DNA of 64,000 bases, taken from the NCBI RefSeq assembly GCF_042427615.1, contig NZ_JBHMEZ010000003.1, forward strand, positions 310,001 through 374,000, given 5' to 3'. A model generated the notes under the pieces. It was not told the DNA's origin. It was given only the letters and a program-made list of their open reading frames with translations, and ran no database searches. Each line of letters starts with the position of its first letter. The first letter of the stretch is position 1. The stretch comes from Formosa undariae (lineage in GTDB: Bacteria > Bacteroidota > Bacteroidia > Flavobacteriales > Flavobacteriaceae). This document shows positions 26,753 to 34,626 of this stretch, piece by piece. The position numbers and the translations under genes are program-made.

Positions 26753-28091
26753 TATTGTATTCCTTTATTTTATTGTATAGCGTTTTACGGGTCACATTTA
26801 ACAATTTTGCTGCGTGTGTTTTATTATTATTCGCTTGTTCTAATGCACGAATAATCAAGTCCTTTTCATTGTCTTTAGTCGAGAAACTCTTTCTTTGTAA
26901 TGGTTCTTGCTTAGAAGTAGCACTTTGCGTGAGCTCCATAGGTAACACCTGTTGTTCAATTAAATCGCCAGTTGTTAATAAGGTTGCTCGTTTTACGACA
27001 TTTCCAAATTCCCGTAAATTACCAGGCCAAGAATAATTCTGAAATATCTTTAAAACCTCGTCACTAAATCCTATTACATTTTTATTTAATTGCACATTTG
27101 CTTTATCTAAAAAGTAATCTGCAAAAATAATGAGGTCGTCTTTTCGTTCGTGTAAATTTGGAATTTTAATCGTGAATTCGTTTAATCTATGATATAAATC
27201 TTCTCTAAACTCACCTTCATCTACAGCTTTTAAAAGATCTTCGTTCGTCGCTGTTATCAATCTTATATCAACCTCAATTTCTGTACTACTCCCTAAAGGT
27301 TTTACACGACGTTCTTGCAATGCACGAAGTAATTGAATTTGATTCTCGTAAGATAAATTACCGACTTCATCTAAAAATAACGTTCCATAATTAGCCGACT
27401 CAAAATGTCCTTTTTTATCACTTACAGCGCCTGTAAACGATCCTTTTTTATGTCCGAAAAATTCACTTGCAGCGATTTCATTAGGTATAGCACCACAATC
27501 TACAGCGACAAAGGGTTTGTTTTTTCTTGAGCTTGTCTTATGAATAGATTTCGCCACTACTTCTTTCCCGGTACCGCTCTCTCCAGTAATTAAAACCGAC
27601 ATATCTGTAGGTCCAACCAACTGAATATATTCATTTAATTTTTTTGAAGATGAACTAATACCTGTCACAAATTCTGAATTAATTCGAGTTTCTTTCTTTA
27701 CAACCTCCTTCGGAACACTAACTGTTTTTTGTTCAGATTTTAGAGCATTACTTATTACATGTAAGACTTCATCCTGGTTAAAAGGTTTGGATATATAATC
27801 GATAGCACCTTGTTTCATAGCTTTTACTGCTGTAGAAACTTCGGCATAGCCAGTCATTAAAATTACGGGGGTTTTCTCTTTATTCTTTTTTACTATTTCT
27901 AATAATTCCAATCCATTGCCATCAGGAAGCCTTAGATCGGTAAAAATTAAATCGAAATCATCCTTTAAAATTATGGCTTTGGCATCCTCGAAACCATAAC
28001 TAATAGTTACGGTATAATCGTGTTTTTCTAAAAACCGTTTAAGCATATTAGAAAAAGCAACATCATCTTCTATTAAAAGGATTGACTTCAT
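26742..28091 (-). CDS. Sigma-54-dependent response regulator, NtrC family
   Basis: 449 residues: receiver with Asp52 (FTDLRLPDG), AAA+ domain with Walker A GESGTGKE (170-177), the sigma-54-contacting loop as GSFTGA (217-222, Ser in place of the usual Ala), Walker B LFLDEVGN, and a C-terminal Fis-type helix-turn-helix (THAAKLLNVTRKTLYNKI). It activates sigma-54 promoters by ATP hydrolysis. Its 3' end overlaps the hybrid kinase by 11 bases on the opposite strand, and the minus-strand genes just upstream carry a sigma-54-like promoter, so they are likely targets. Confidence 0.92.
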   Translation of the reverse strand: MKSILLIEDDVAFSNMLKRFLEKHDYTVTISYGFEDAKAIILKDDFDLIFTDLRLPDGNGLELLEIVKKNKEKTPVILMTGYAEVSTAVKAMKQGAIDYISKPFNQDEVLHVISNALKSEQKTVSVPKEVVKKETRINSEFVTGISSSSKKLNEYIQLVGPTDMSVLITGESGTGKEVVAKSIHKTSSRKNKPFVAVDCGAIPNEIAASEFFGHKKGSFTGAVSDKKGHFESANYGTLFLDEVGNLSYENQIQLLRALQERRVKPLGSSTEIEVDIRLITATNEDLLKAVDEGEFREDLYHRLNEFTIKIPNLHERKDDLIIFADYFLDKANVQLNKNVIGFSDEVLKIFQNYSWPGNLREFGNVVKRATLLTTGDLIEQQVLPMELTQSATSKQEPLQRKSFSTKDNEKDLIIRALEQANNNKTHAAKLLNVTRKTLYNKIKEYNISL

Positions 28092-28131
28092 GTAGTGTTT
28101 GAAAAGTAAAATATTAAGCCCTAAAATTAAG

Positions 28132-28170
28132 CAAAAAAAAGAGGGTGCTTTAATAAAACACCCTCTTTTC
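28132..28170 (-). terminator. Intrinsic terminator upstream of the NtrC-type gene
   Basis: AAGAGGGTG pairs with CACCCTCTT across an 11-base loop, with A-run on the left and T-rich sequence on the right, so it could act in both directions. It isolates the regulator gene from transcripts of the two PepSY-like genes. Confidence 0.75.
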
Positions 28171-28360
28171 TCTTAATGGATTTAAAATTATATTATAACT
28201 TATATTTTAGCTTTATTAGTAACTAAAATCTAAATTTCATAGTCTGTAATTGGTATAAACTCAATCTAAAATATTTCACTAATAGATTAATTTTTATTTT
28301 TAAAATCTTCCTTACTGACTAGAAACAAATTAAATAGAATAAATGGTTAATTGGTTTTAT

Positions 28361-28666
28361 CTATTTATTAATCCATTTTCCTGTAGCATCTGCATACACT
28401 GTTTCAATGGTTCCTGACATACTTAGGTCTAATTTATATTCATTGACTTCATTCATGTAGGCCTTTAAAATAGTGGCCTTAGGAAAATCTACGGTAACCG
28501 CCTCTTGAACAGCAGATGGTAATTCAGTAACTTTAATTTCTTTAAACTCTTCTTGCAACACAAATGCGCCATCCTCAAATGTTAAATGTACCGGTGAAGC
28601 GGCATAAAAACTAATATTACTAAATACAAGTGCTGTAAATGCTAATGTTAAAAATATATTTCTCAT
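28361..28666 (-). CDS. Secreted PepSY-like small protein, copy 2
   Basis: 101 residues with a signal peptide (MRNIFLTLAFTALVFSN...) and a mature part of about 75 residues: I-K-V-T-E-L-P-S-A-V-Q-E-A-V, then A-T-I-L-K-A-Y, E-Y-K-L-D-L, and a final G-K-W-I-N-K. This is the PepSY-like (DUF2874) beta-lactamase-inhibitor-type fold found in Bacteroidota periplasmic proteins. It is about one-third identical by eye to the gene 60 bases upstream and ends in the same G-x-W-I-N-K, so the two arose by tandem duplication. Function unknown; possibly a periplasmic sensor or inhibitor. Confidence 0.7.
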   Translation of the reverse strand: MRNIFLTLAFTALVFSNISFYAASPVHLTFEDGAFVLQEEFKEIKVTELPSAVQEAVTVDFPKATILKAYMNEVNEYKLDLSMSGTIETVYADATGKWINK

Positions 28667-28704
28667 AACTTAAAAATTTAATGTTAATCAATTATTTATT
28701 ACTA

Positions 28705-28720
28705 AACCGCCTTAACGGTT
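28705..28720. repeat. Small hairpin between the PepSY-like paralogues
   Basis: AACCG-N6-CGGTT in the 60-base gap. There is no T-run, so it looks more like an mRNA processing or stability hairpin than a terminator. Confidence 0.3.
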
Positions 28721-28726
28721 ATGCTA

Positions 28727-29035
28727 TTATTTATTTATCCAATGTCCGTTTTCGTCTTTAAAAACAGTGATTATAGAGTTGTCTAAATTAAGTTCGAGTT
28801 TGTATTCTCTTAAATCGTTTCTATAGGCTTTAGAAATCTCTACTTCTCCATGATGTTTAACAACTTCGTCTAAAATTGCTCCTGGCAATTGATTGATTTC
28901 AATAGGTGTAAAATCTTCTTGAAAAACGACATCCATAATTCCGTCGTGAAAAAACATAGTCTGTGGAGTTGTTGCATAGGTCGAAATTCCTCCGAGTGCC
29001 AGTGCCGATGCTATTACAATATTCTTCATTTTCAA
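28727..29035 (-). CDS. Secreted PepSY-like small protein, copy 1
   Basis: 102 residues: signal peptide (MKMKNIVIASALALGGIST), then I-E-I-N-Q-L-P-G-A-I-L-D-E-V-V, V-E-I-S-K-A-Y, E-Y-K-L-E-L, and G-H-W-I-N-K. It is the first gene of the pair, with the only plausible promoter region ahead of it (see the sigma-54-like site). The predicted location is the periplasm. It lies next to an NtrC-type regulator and a hybrid kinase, which suggests envelope-stress or signal-dependent expression. Alternative: a general metal- or peptidase-binding PepSY protein. Confidence 0.72.
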   Translation of the reverse strand: MKMKNIVIASALALGGISTYATTPQTMFFHDGIMDVVFQEDFTPIEINQLPGAILDEVVKHHGEVEISKAYRNDLREYKLELNLDNSIITVFKDENGHWINK

Positions 29036-29075
29036 TATATATTAAACTGTTCTTTTAATTATTCTGATTAGTAAT

Positions 29076-29092
29076 ATGAAATAAACATGCCA
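29076..29092 (-). promoter_or_regulatory. Candidate sigma-54 (-24/-12) promoter
   Basis: On the minus strand TGGCATGTTTATTTCAT matches the -24/-12 pattern TGGCACG-N4-TTGCA except for A-C to A-T at the sixth base and G to T in the -12 element, with correct spacing. It ends about 40 bases before the ATG of PepSY-like copy 1. Confidence 0.45.
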
Positions 29093-29187
29093 TGCCTAAT
29101 AAATAGAGAAGCAAACATATAAAAGCTAGTAAACACAAGGGGTTTAATAAAAAACAAAAGGAAGATGATAAGGAGTAAATGGGAAAT

Positions 29188-29239
29188 GTGTGTAATAAAA
29201 AAGTGTTTCCTGTAAAAAAATTACACACTATTTACACAG
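29188..29239. promoter_or_regulatory. Candidate upstream activator sites (GTGTGTAA / TTACACAC)
   Basis: GTGTGTAA at 29188-29195 and its exact complement TTACACAC at 29221-29228 are separated by 25 bases (33 between centres, about three helical turns); a further TTTACACAG follows at 29231-29239. They lie about 95-150 bases upstream of the sigma-54-like promoter, the usual place for NtrC-type enhancers. Confidence 0.4.
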
Positions 29240-29332
29240 TTGAACATGATATTATTGAATCTAAGCGTATAATAAAAATAAAGGATCCAAGACAAATCTT
29301 CCAAATGAATTGAAATCAGAATAGAATTAAGC

Positions 29333-29375
29333 AAAAAAAATCAGACACCTAAAAAGTAGATGTCTGATTTTTATA
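29333..29375 (-). terminator. Intrinsic terminator of the thioesterase gene
   Basis: AATCAGACA pairs with TGTCTGATT across a 13-base loop; on the minus strand an eight-T run follows. It starts about 25 bases after the thioesterase stop. Confidence 0.8.
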
Positions 29376-29397
29376 TGTAAATGTATTTTATAGTAGT

Positions 29398-29937
29398 TTA
29401 CAACTCGATTTTAACATTATGCTCTCTCACTTCGTCTAAATATTCTTCAATTTTAAAATCTACAGAATTGAAATTTTCACTGCGTTTACGCGCTTGTTTT
29501 TGTCTTTTAATACTTCTTGCAAATCGTCGTATACTATCTGGACTATCTAAAATAAGACCAGGAACTTCAATACTATTATGCGCCTTGTCCTTTGCTACCA
29601 TGGTAAAATAAGACGAATTACAATGTTTAATGACTCCTGTATGTATATCTTCAGATTCTACTCGTAATCCAACAACCATAGATGTTCTTCCAGTGTAATT
29701 TATCGATGCTTTTAAGGTTACCAACTCGCCAACGGCAATCGCATTTAAAAAATCGACCTTATTCACAGAGGCGGTCACCGAGTAATGCTCTGAATGTTTT
29801 GAAGCGCAAGCAAATGCAATTTGATCCATTAAATTTAATATAAACCCTCCATGAATATTTCCTCTAAAATTAGAGTGTGAAGGCAACATTAATTGGGTCA
29901 TTGTGATCTGGGAATCTTTAATATGCTTAAATTTCAT
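29398..29937 (-). CDS. Acyl-CoA thioesterase, hotdog fold
   Basis: A 179-residue single-hotdog thioesterase of the YciA/BACH type. The family signature is N-I-H-G-G-F-I-L-N-L-M-D-Q-I-A at residues 27-41, where the Asp is catalytic, followed by V-N-K-V-D-F-L and a C-terminal basic tail. It hydrolyses acyl-CoA to free acid and CoA in the cytosol; chain-length preference cannot be predicted. Monocistronic, with its own terminator. Confidence 0.85.
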   Translation of the reverse strand: MKFKHIKDSQITMTQLMLPSHSNFRGNIHGGFILNLMDQIAFACASKHSEHYSVTASVNKVDFLNAIAVGELVTLKASINYTGRTSMVVGLRVESEDIHTGVIKHCNSSYFTMVAKDKAHNSIEVPGLILDSPDSIRRFARSIKRQKQARKRSENFNSVDFKIEEYLDEVREHNVKIEL

Positions 29938-30343
29938 AATTCTTAGTTTGTAGTATTCTAACGTTTAAATGTAATTATTTTTCCGATAACGTTACACATC
30001 AGTGTAAATTACTATTAATATTAATCTATAACGACCTGTTTTGTAACAATATTTTATTAATTACGCACTAATACTTACAATTAAACAATAAAAAACTACG
30101 TATTTAGCAAAAAAACCTAAGTACCACAAAAACGAATTCTATTTATAAATCCTTTTTATACCCAAATATTACTTATTTAGTCATCTTATTGATTGCTTAC
30201 AGCGGTTTACTACTCTCTTTTCGCTTATTAAATACTCAAAATGGATACTTCTAAAACTTAATTATAATATTTTAGTTATCGTTTAATCCACAGTAATTAC
30301 ATTTGCACAAATGAATCTTAGGATTCTTTAAACCGAAATTTAA
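29938..30343. other. Intergenic stretch with divergent promoters
   Basis: 406 AT-rich bases between the thioesterase and DUF808 genes. The only recognisable element is TACATTTG at 30298-30305, a perfect TAnnTTTG -7 element about 40 bases before the DUF808 start. No open frame or RNA gene is seen. Confidence 0.45.
30298..30305 (+). promoter_or_regulatory. -7 element TACATTTG of the DUF808 gene
   Basis: Exact match to the Bacteroidota -7 consensus TAnnTTTG, about 40 bases before the ATG. No TTTG at the 19-base spacing. Confidence 0.5.
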
Positions 30344-31210
30344 ATGGCTTCAGGATTTTTTGCTTTATTAGACGATATCGCCGCATTGATGGATGATGTA
30401 GCAACCATGGGGAAATTGGCGACTAAAAAAACAGCTGGTATTTTAGGAGATGATTTAGCCGTAAATGCAGAAAAAGCTTCAGGGTTTTTATCGTCCAGAG
30501 AAATACCTGTATTATGGGCAATTACCAAAGGATCGCTTAAAAATAAAGCAATCATCTTGCCTTTTGCCTTCTTGCTAAGTGCCTTTTTACCTCAGTCCAT
30601 CCCTATTATTTTAACTCTAGGAGGATTGTATTTAGCATACGAAGGTGTCGAAAAAATATACGAGTATTTTGTTCCTCACCATCATCACGCCGAAAAAATA
30701 GTAGAAGCAAGAACGGAAGATGACTTATTAAAACTAGAACAGGAAAAAGTTAAAGCGGCCATAGTCACCGATTTTATTTTATCTGTAGAAATTGTTATTA
30801 TCGCTTTAGGAACAGTGGTTGGACATCCATTAACGACTCAAATTATTGTGGTTTCTGTAGTTGCGCTGTTGGCAACAGTAGGTGTTTATGGTATTGTTGC
30901 TCTTATTGTAAGAATGGATGATTTCGGGTTAAAACTGATTAATTTAAATGAAGAAGACAATAGTTTTTCTGATAAAGTTGGACGCATCTTAGTACAAGCA
31001 CTTCCTTGGGTAATAAAAGGACTTGGTGTGGTTGGAACCATCGCCTTACTATTGGTCTCTGGCGGTATTTTTCTTCATAATATCCCGTACTTACATGATC
31101 TTTTTCACGCACTTCCAAGTATGTTATCTGAATTAATATCAGGTACCGTTATAGGCTTTCTGGTTTTATTAATTATTACTGCATTTAAAAAATTGAAATC
31201 AAAGAATTAA
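30344..31210 (+). CDS. DUF808 (YedI-like) inner-membrane protein
   Basis: A 288-residue membrane protein beginning MASGFFALLDDIAALMDDVA, the highly conserved N-terminus of the DUF808/YedI family, with TKKTAGILGDDLAVNAEKASGF close behind. It has about six transmembrane helices and a His-rich cytoplasmic stretch (FVPHHHHAEKI) near residue 110. No biochemical function is established for the family. Monocistronic, followed by a strong terminator. Confidence 0.85.
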   Translation: MASGFFALLDDIAALMDDVATMGKLATKKTAGILGDDLAVNAEKASGFLSSREIPVLWAITKGSLKNKAIILPFAFLLSAFLPQSIPIILTLGGLYLAYEGVEKIYEYFVPHHHHAEKIVEARTEDDLLKLEQEKVKAAIVTDFILSVEIVIIALGTVVGHPLTTQIIVVSVVALLATVGVYGIVALIVRMDDFGLKLINLNEEDNSFSDKVGRILVQALPWVIKGLGVVGTIALLLVSGGIFLHNIPYLHDLFHALPSMLSELISGTVIGFLVLLIITAFKKLKSKN

Positions 31211-31274
31211 TACCGGTAACGGATCATAGAATTAAATATTTCAAATTTTTCAGATTCAAACATATACTAAATCA

Positions 31275-31307
31275 AAAAAGCGTCATTCTAAAATGACGCT
31301 TTTTTTA
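31275..31307 (+). terminator. Intrinsic terminator after DUF808
   Basis: AGCGTCATT-CTAA-AATGACGCT is a perfect 9-bp stem followed by seven T and preceded by six A, so it works in both directions. The rest of the 311-base gap up to 31521 holds no gene that I can see. Confidence 0.85.
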
Positions 31308-31521
31308 AAGAGTTAGTTTGCTTGTAAGCTGATTGTTATAAACCAAAAGTAGACATTACATCCCATATTACGCAACAAGTTTCAATATTCCTTATGTTTT
31401 TTTTTAAAACAAGACCAATTGACACTTAATTCATTAGCGATTTCATTTAAAAATTAAGAGATATAAACTTTAAGCCATTAAATTTACATTTTAGACTTAA
31501 CGTCCTTTAATATTAATTATA

Positions 31522-32475
31522 ATGAAAAGAATTATATCCATATTTATTTGTGTTTTATGTTTTGCAAACACCCTTTTAGCCCAAGAAATCCCCGCATTTA
31601 AAATCGTGCCATTAGGCGTTAAAGGTGGTATAGACGAAACTAATTTATCGGCGTATATGGTTGCTCCCATTAAAACAAACGATTTTATATGTCTAGATGC
31701 AGGCACTCTTTATGCTGGTATTGAAAAAGCCGTTAATAATAAGGTTTTTAACACTTCTACAAGTCATGTGTTACGAAACTACATTAAAGGGTATTTTATA
31801 TCACACGCACATTTAGATCATGTTTCTGGCCTTATTATTAATTCTCCTGCCGATTCCTCGAAAACAGTTTATGCAACACAAAAATGTATGACTATGATGC
31901 AGAACCATTATTTTAATGGAGAGACATGGGCAAATTTTGGAGATGAAGGTCCTGGAGATCACATAAAACGATATCACTTCGAAACATTAAACACGCTTCA
32001 AGAGATTGCAATTACAAATACAGATATGTTTGTCACTGCTTTTCCTCTTAGCCATGTGAGCCCATTTGAGAGTACAGCATTTTTAATTAGACAGAATGAT
32101 GATTATATTTTATACTTGGGAGATACAGGCCCAGATGAAATTGAGCACAGTACCAATTTAAAAGCTTTATGGACAACGATTACTCCATTAATAAAAAAGA
32201 AACGGTTACGTGCCATGTTTATAGAAGTTTCATTCCCCAATGAACAAGCAGACTCGGCATTGTATGGACACTTAACACCAAACTGGTTTTATAAAGAATT
32301 TAAAGTATTACAACAGTTAACAGGCGAAAAAGCACTAATAGGATTTAAAACGATAATCACGCACCAGAAACCGCCAGAAGAAAATACGATTAAAATTAAA
32401 GCGCAATTAGAGAAACAAAATAATTTAGGTTTAGATTTAATATTTCCAGAGCAAGGTGTGTCACTAGAATTCTAA
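31522..32475 (+). CDS. Secreted class II cyclic-nucleotide phosphodiesterase (MBL fold)
   Basis: 317 residues with a signal peptide (MKRIISIFICVLCFANTLLAQ). The mature enzyme has the metallo-beta-lactamase motif SHAHLDHVSGL near residue 94, further metal ligands in PLSHVSPFES and LGDTGPDE, and the late ITHQKP. This arrangement, with a Pro-rich gate, is that of class II cAMP phosphodiesterases (yeast PDE1, Vibrio CpdP). It would act in the periplasm or outside, hydrolysing extracellular 3',5'-cyclic nucleotides. The substrate is by family, not demonstrated. Confidence 0.8.
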   Translation: MKRIISIFICVLCFANTLLAQEIPAFKIVPLGVKGGIDETNLSAYMVAPIKTNDFICLDAGTLYAGIEKAVNNKVFNTSTSHVLRNYIKGYFISHAHLDHVSGLIINSPADSSKTVYATQKCMTMMQNHYFNGETWANFGDEGPGDHIKRYHFETLNTLQEIAITNTDMFVTAFPLSHVSPFESTAFLIRQNDDYILYLGDTGPDEIEHSTNLKALWTTITPLIKKKRLRAMFIEVSFPNEQADSALYGHLTPNWFYKEFKVLQQLTGEKALIGFKTIITHQKPPEENTIKIKAQLEKQNNLGLDLIFPEQGVSLEF

Positions 32476-32497
32476 AAAATACGACAGTTATATCCAC

Positions 32498-32532
32498 AAA
32501 AAAAGCCTTTCGAAAAATCGAAAGGCTTTTAC
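32498..32532. terminator. Bidirectional intrinsic terminator
   Basis: AGCCTTTCG pairs with CGAAAGGCT around an AAAAAT loop, with A-tract on the left and T-tract on the right. It closes both the phosphodiesterase gene and tRNA-His. Confidence 0.85.
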
Positions 32533-32538
32533 TTTTTG

Positions 32539-32613
32539 GGTGGAAGACCGGATTCGAACCGGCGACCCTTGGTACCACAAACCAATGCTCTAACCAACTG
32601 AGCTACAACCACC
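32539..32613 (-). tRNA. tRNA-His (anticodon GTG)
   Basis: Minus strand, 5' end at 32613 (extra G at -1) or 32612. D-stem GCTC/GAGC, anticodon stem TTGGT/ACCAA with loop TTGTGGT so anticodon GTG (32576-32578), variable loop GGGTC, T-stem GCCGG/CCGGT with TTCGAAT. The G-1 opposite C73 is the hallmark of tRNA-His. The CCA tail is not encoded. The acceptor stem has two T-T oppositions at positions 5-68 and 6-67 (see findings). Confidence 0.93.
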
Positions 32614-32690
32614 ATGTAACTGCATTTTTGTAATGCGTGTGCAAATTTAAGCGATTTTATAGAAATTCCAAACCTTTTTTAAAAAAAATA

Positions 32691-33407
32691 TCATTTTAAT
32701 TTAAATAAATTTTCGACCGCCACATAACGCTCTGATGTAAAGCCCTCTGCATATTCGACTCCAATCATGCGTCCTAAATCTTTTGCACGATAATTTACAC
32801 TATCGGTAAAATTTTTGCTGGAAATTGGTGTTTCAGGCTCTTTACTTTCTGGATCGAAGAACTGGGTCTTGTATGCTAAAACTGCTTGTTCTTTAGTTTC
32901 TATAAATCCAGTAACATCGACAACGAAATCTGGAGTAATAGGTTTCCACTGTATATAATGATAAACATGTTGTGGTCTCCATTGTATTTGAAGCTCACCT
33001 CCTACTTCGGTCTCTATCTTTTTTAATCCGCTTAAAAAACAAGCATCACTAACAAGCTGACTGCCTTTTCCATGATCTATATGCCGATCGTCGATAGCAT
33101 TGCAAAGCACAATATCCGGTTGATATTTACGAATCATTTTAATAATTTCTAACTGATGCTTTTTATCATTTACAAAAAATGCATCAGCAAAACCTAAATT
33201 TTCACGTACAGAAACGCCTAAAATTCTTGCCGCTTCTTTTGCTTCGGCATCACGAGTTTCTGCTGTACCTCGCGTTCCTAATTCACCGCGAGTTAAATCT
33301 ATAATCCCAACTGTTTTTCCGTTGGCTATTTCTTTTGCAATGGTTGCGCCACATCCCAATTCTACATCGTCTGGGTGTGCCCCGATTGCAAGTATATCTA
33401 ATTTCAT
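32691..33407 (-). CDS. bshB1: Bacillithiol biosynthesis deacetylase BshB1
   Basis: A 238-residue zinc deacetylase of the LmbE/PIG-L family that removes acetate from GlcNAc-malate in bacillithiol synthesis. The metal motif AHPDDVE is near residue 10, RGELGTRGT near residue 40, and DDRHIDHGKG near residue 105 carries the remaining ligand. The pattern and length match Bacteroidota BshB1. Co-directional with a trans-sulfuration enzyme 45 bases upstream, linking it to cysteine and thiol metabolism. Confidence 0.92.
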   Translation of the reverse strand: MKLDILAIGAHPDDVELGCGATIAKEIANGKTVGIIDLTRGELGTRGTAETRDAEAKEAARILGVSVRENLGFADAFFVNDKKHQLEIIKMIRKYQPDIVLCNAIDDRHIDHGKGSQLVSDACFLSGLKKIETEVGGELQIQWRPQHVYHYIQWKPITPDFVVDVTGFIETKEQAVLAYKTQFFDPESKEPETPISSKNFTDSVNYRAKDLGRMIGVEYAEGFTSERYVAVENLFKLK

Positions 33408-33452
33408 TTACTTTTTTTTAATTTAAAAGATCTGCTGTTCCACCTTAAATAT

Positions 33453-34622
33453 TTAGGCTTCTATTTTAGCCTGTTTCTTCACCGCTGTTATAGCCTGTTC
33501 AATATCGTCTATTAAGTCGTCTTTTGTTTCTATTCCTACAGAAAAACGAATCAAACCATTGGTTACACCAATACTGTCGCGTTCCTCTTGACTTAATAAT
33601 CCGTGCGAGGTCTTATATGGCGATAACATGGTGCTTTCTACCCCAGCCAAACTCATAGACGATTTTATTAATTTTAATTCTTTTTGAAAAGATACCGCGT
33701 CTAATTCATCATTCAATTCGAACGATAGCATACCTCCATAACCTCTCATCTGAGATTTTGCTAAAGCATACTGCGGATGACTTTTTAAACCTGGGTAATA
33801 CACATTTTTAATGTCTGAATGTGATTTTAAAAACTTCGCCAATTTCTTCGCATTTCTGTTCTGAGCCTTTACACGAAGTACCAATGTTTTTATACTACGC
33901 TCTAACATCCATACCATAAAATCGCTTAAACTACCTCCTAAATTTTTGGCAACATTCCAAATAATTTTCATGTGCTCATTAGAACACGCTACAGCTCCAG
34001 CCAATATATCGCTATGTCCGCCAAGGTATTTGGTAGCAGAATGCAGTACGATATCAATTCCAAAATCTATTGGATTTTGATTTACAGGACTTGCAAATGT
34101 ATTGTCTATAATAGATAATAATCCTTTCTCTTTGGCCAATGCAGAAATCCCTCTTATATCGGTAATTGTTAGAAGCGGATTGGATGGTGTTTCAATATAA
34201 ATCACCTTTGTATTCTCTTGTATTTGGGCTTCAAAATCTGATACTTCGTAACCATTAGTAAACGAAAATTCTATCCCATACTTAGGAAACTCCTCACGTA
34301 TAAAGTTACTCGTCCCTCCATATAATGTATTTTGTACCACAATATGGTCGCCTGTCTTTAAAAAGGCAAGTAAAACGGTACTAATAGCAGCCATTCCTGA
34401 TCCAAAAATCATTCCAGCTTCAGCATGTTCCAAAGCGGCTATTTTTTTTGATAAATATTCTTGATTTGGCGTGTTAAAATAACGTGGGTAACGTTTTACA
34501 TCGACGTCTTCAAACTGATAAGATGTAGACATATAAATTGGAGATACAGCACCTTTAAACTGTTCATCCTTTACCTCCCCGACATGGGTACATATCGTTT
34601 GTAATCCTAATTTTTTAGTCAT
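33453..34622 (-). CDS. PLP-dependent trans-sulfuration enzyme (CGS/MGL type)
   Basis: 389 residues of the Cys/Met-metabolism PLP family. The Schiff-base lysine is Lys198 in SATKYLGGHSD; Asp173 (IIDNTFASP) binds the pyridine nitrogen and the phosphate-binding region GSGMAA is at 74-79. Whether it is cystathionine gamma-synthase, gamma-lyase or methionine gamma-lyase cannot be decided by eye. It sits between a glutathione-peroxidase-like gene (4 bases) and bshB1, suggesting a cysteine supply or turnover role. Confidence 0.87.
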   Translation of the reverse strand: MTKKLGLQTICTHVGEVKDEQFKGAVSPIYMSTSYQFEDVDVKRYPRYFNTPNQEYLSKKIAALEHAEAGMIFGSGMAAISTVLLAFLKTGDHIVVQNTLYGGTSNFIREEFPKYGIEFSFTNGYEVSDFEAQIQENTKVIYIETPSNPLLTITDIRGISALAKEKGLLSIIDNTFASPVNQNPIDFGIDIVLHSATKYLGGHSDILAGAVACSNEHMKIIWNVAKNLGGSLSDFMVWMLERSIKTLVLRVKAQNRNAKKLAKFLKSHSDIKNVYYPGLKSHPQYALAKSQMRGYGGMLSFELNDELDAVSFQKELKLIKSSMSLAGVESTMLSPYKTSHGLLSQEERDSIGVTNGLIRFSVGIETKDDLIDDIEQAITAVKKQAKIEA

Positions 34623-34626
34623 GATT

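Noticed and set aside
32396..32578. Minus-strand open frame crossing the tRNA-His gene
   Set aside because: It overlaps the tRNA and the terminator; the RNA gene is the better explanation.
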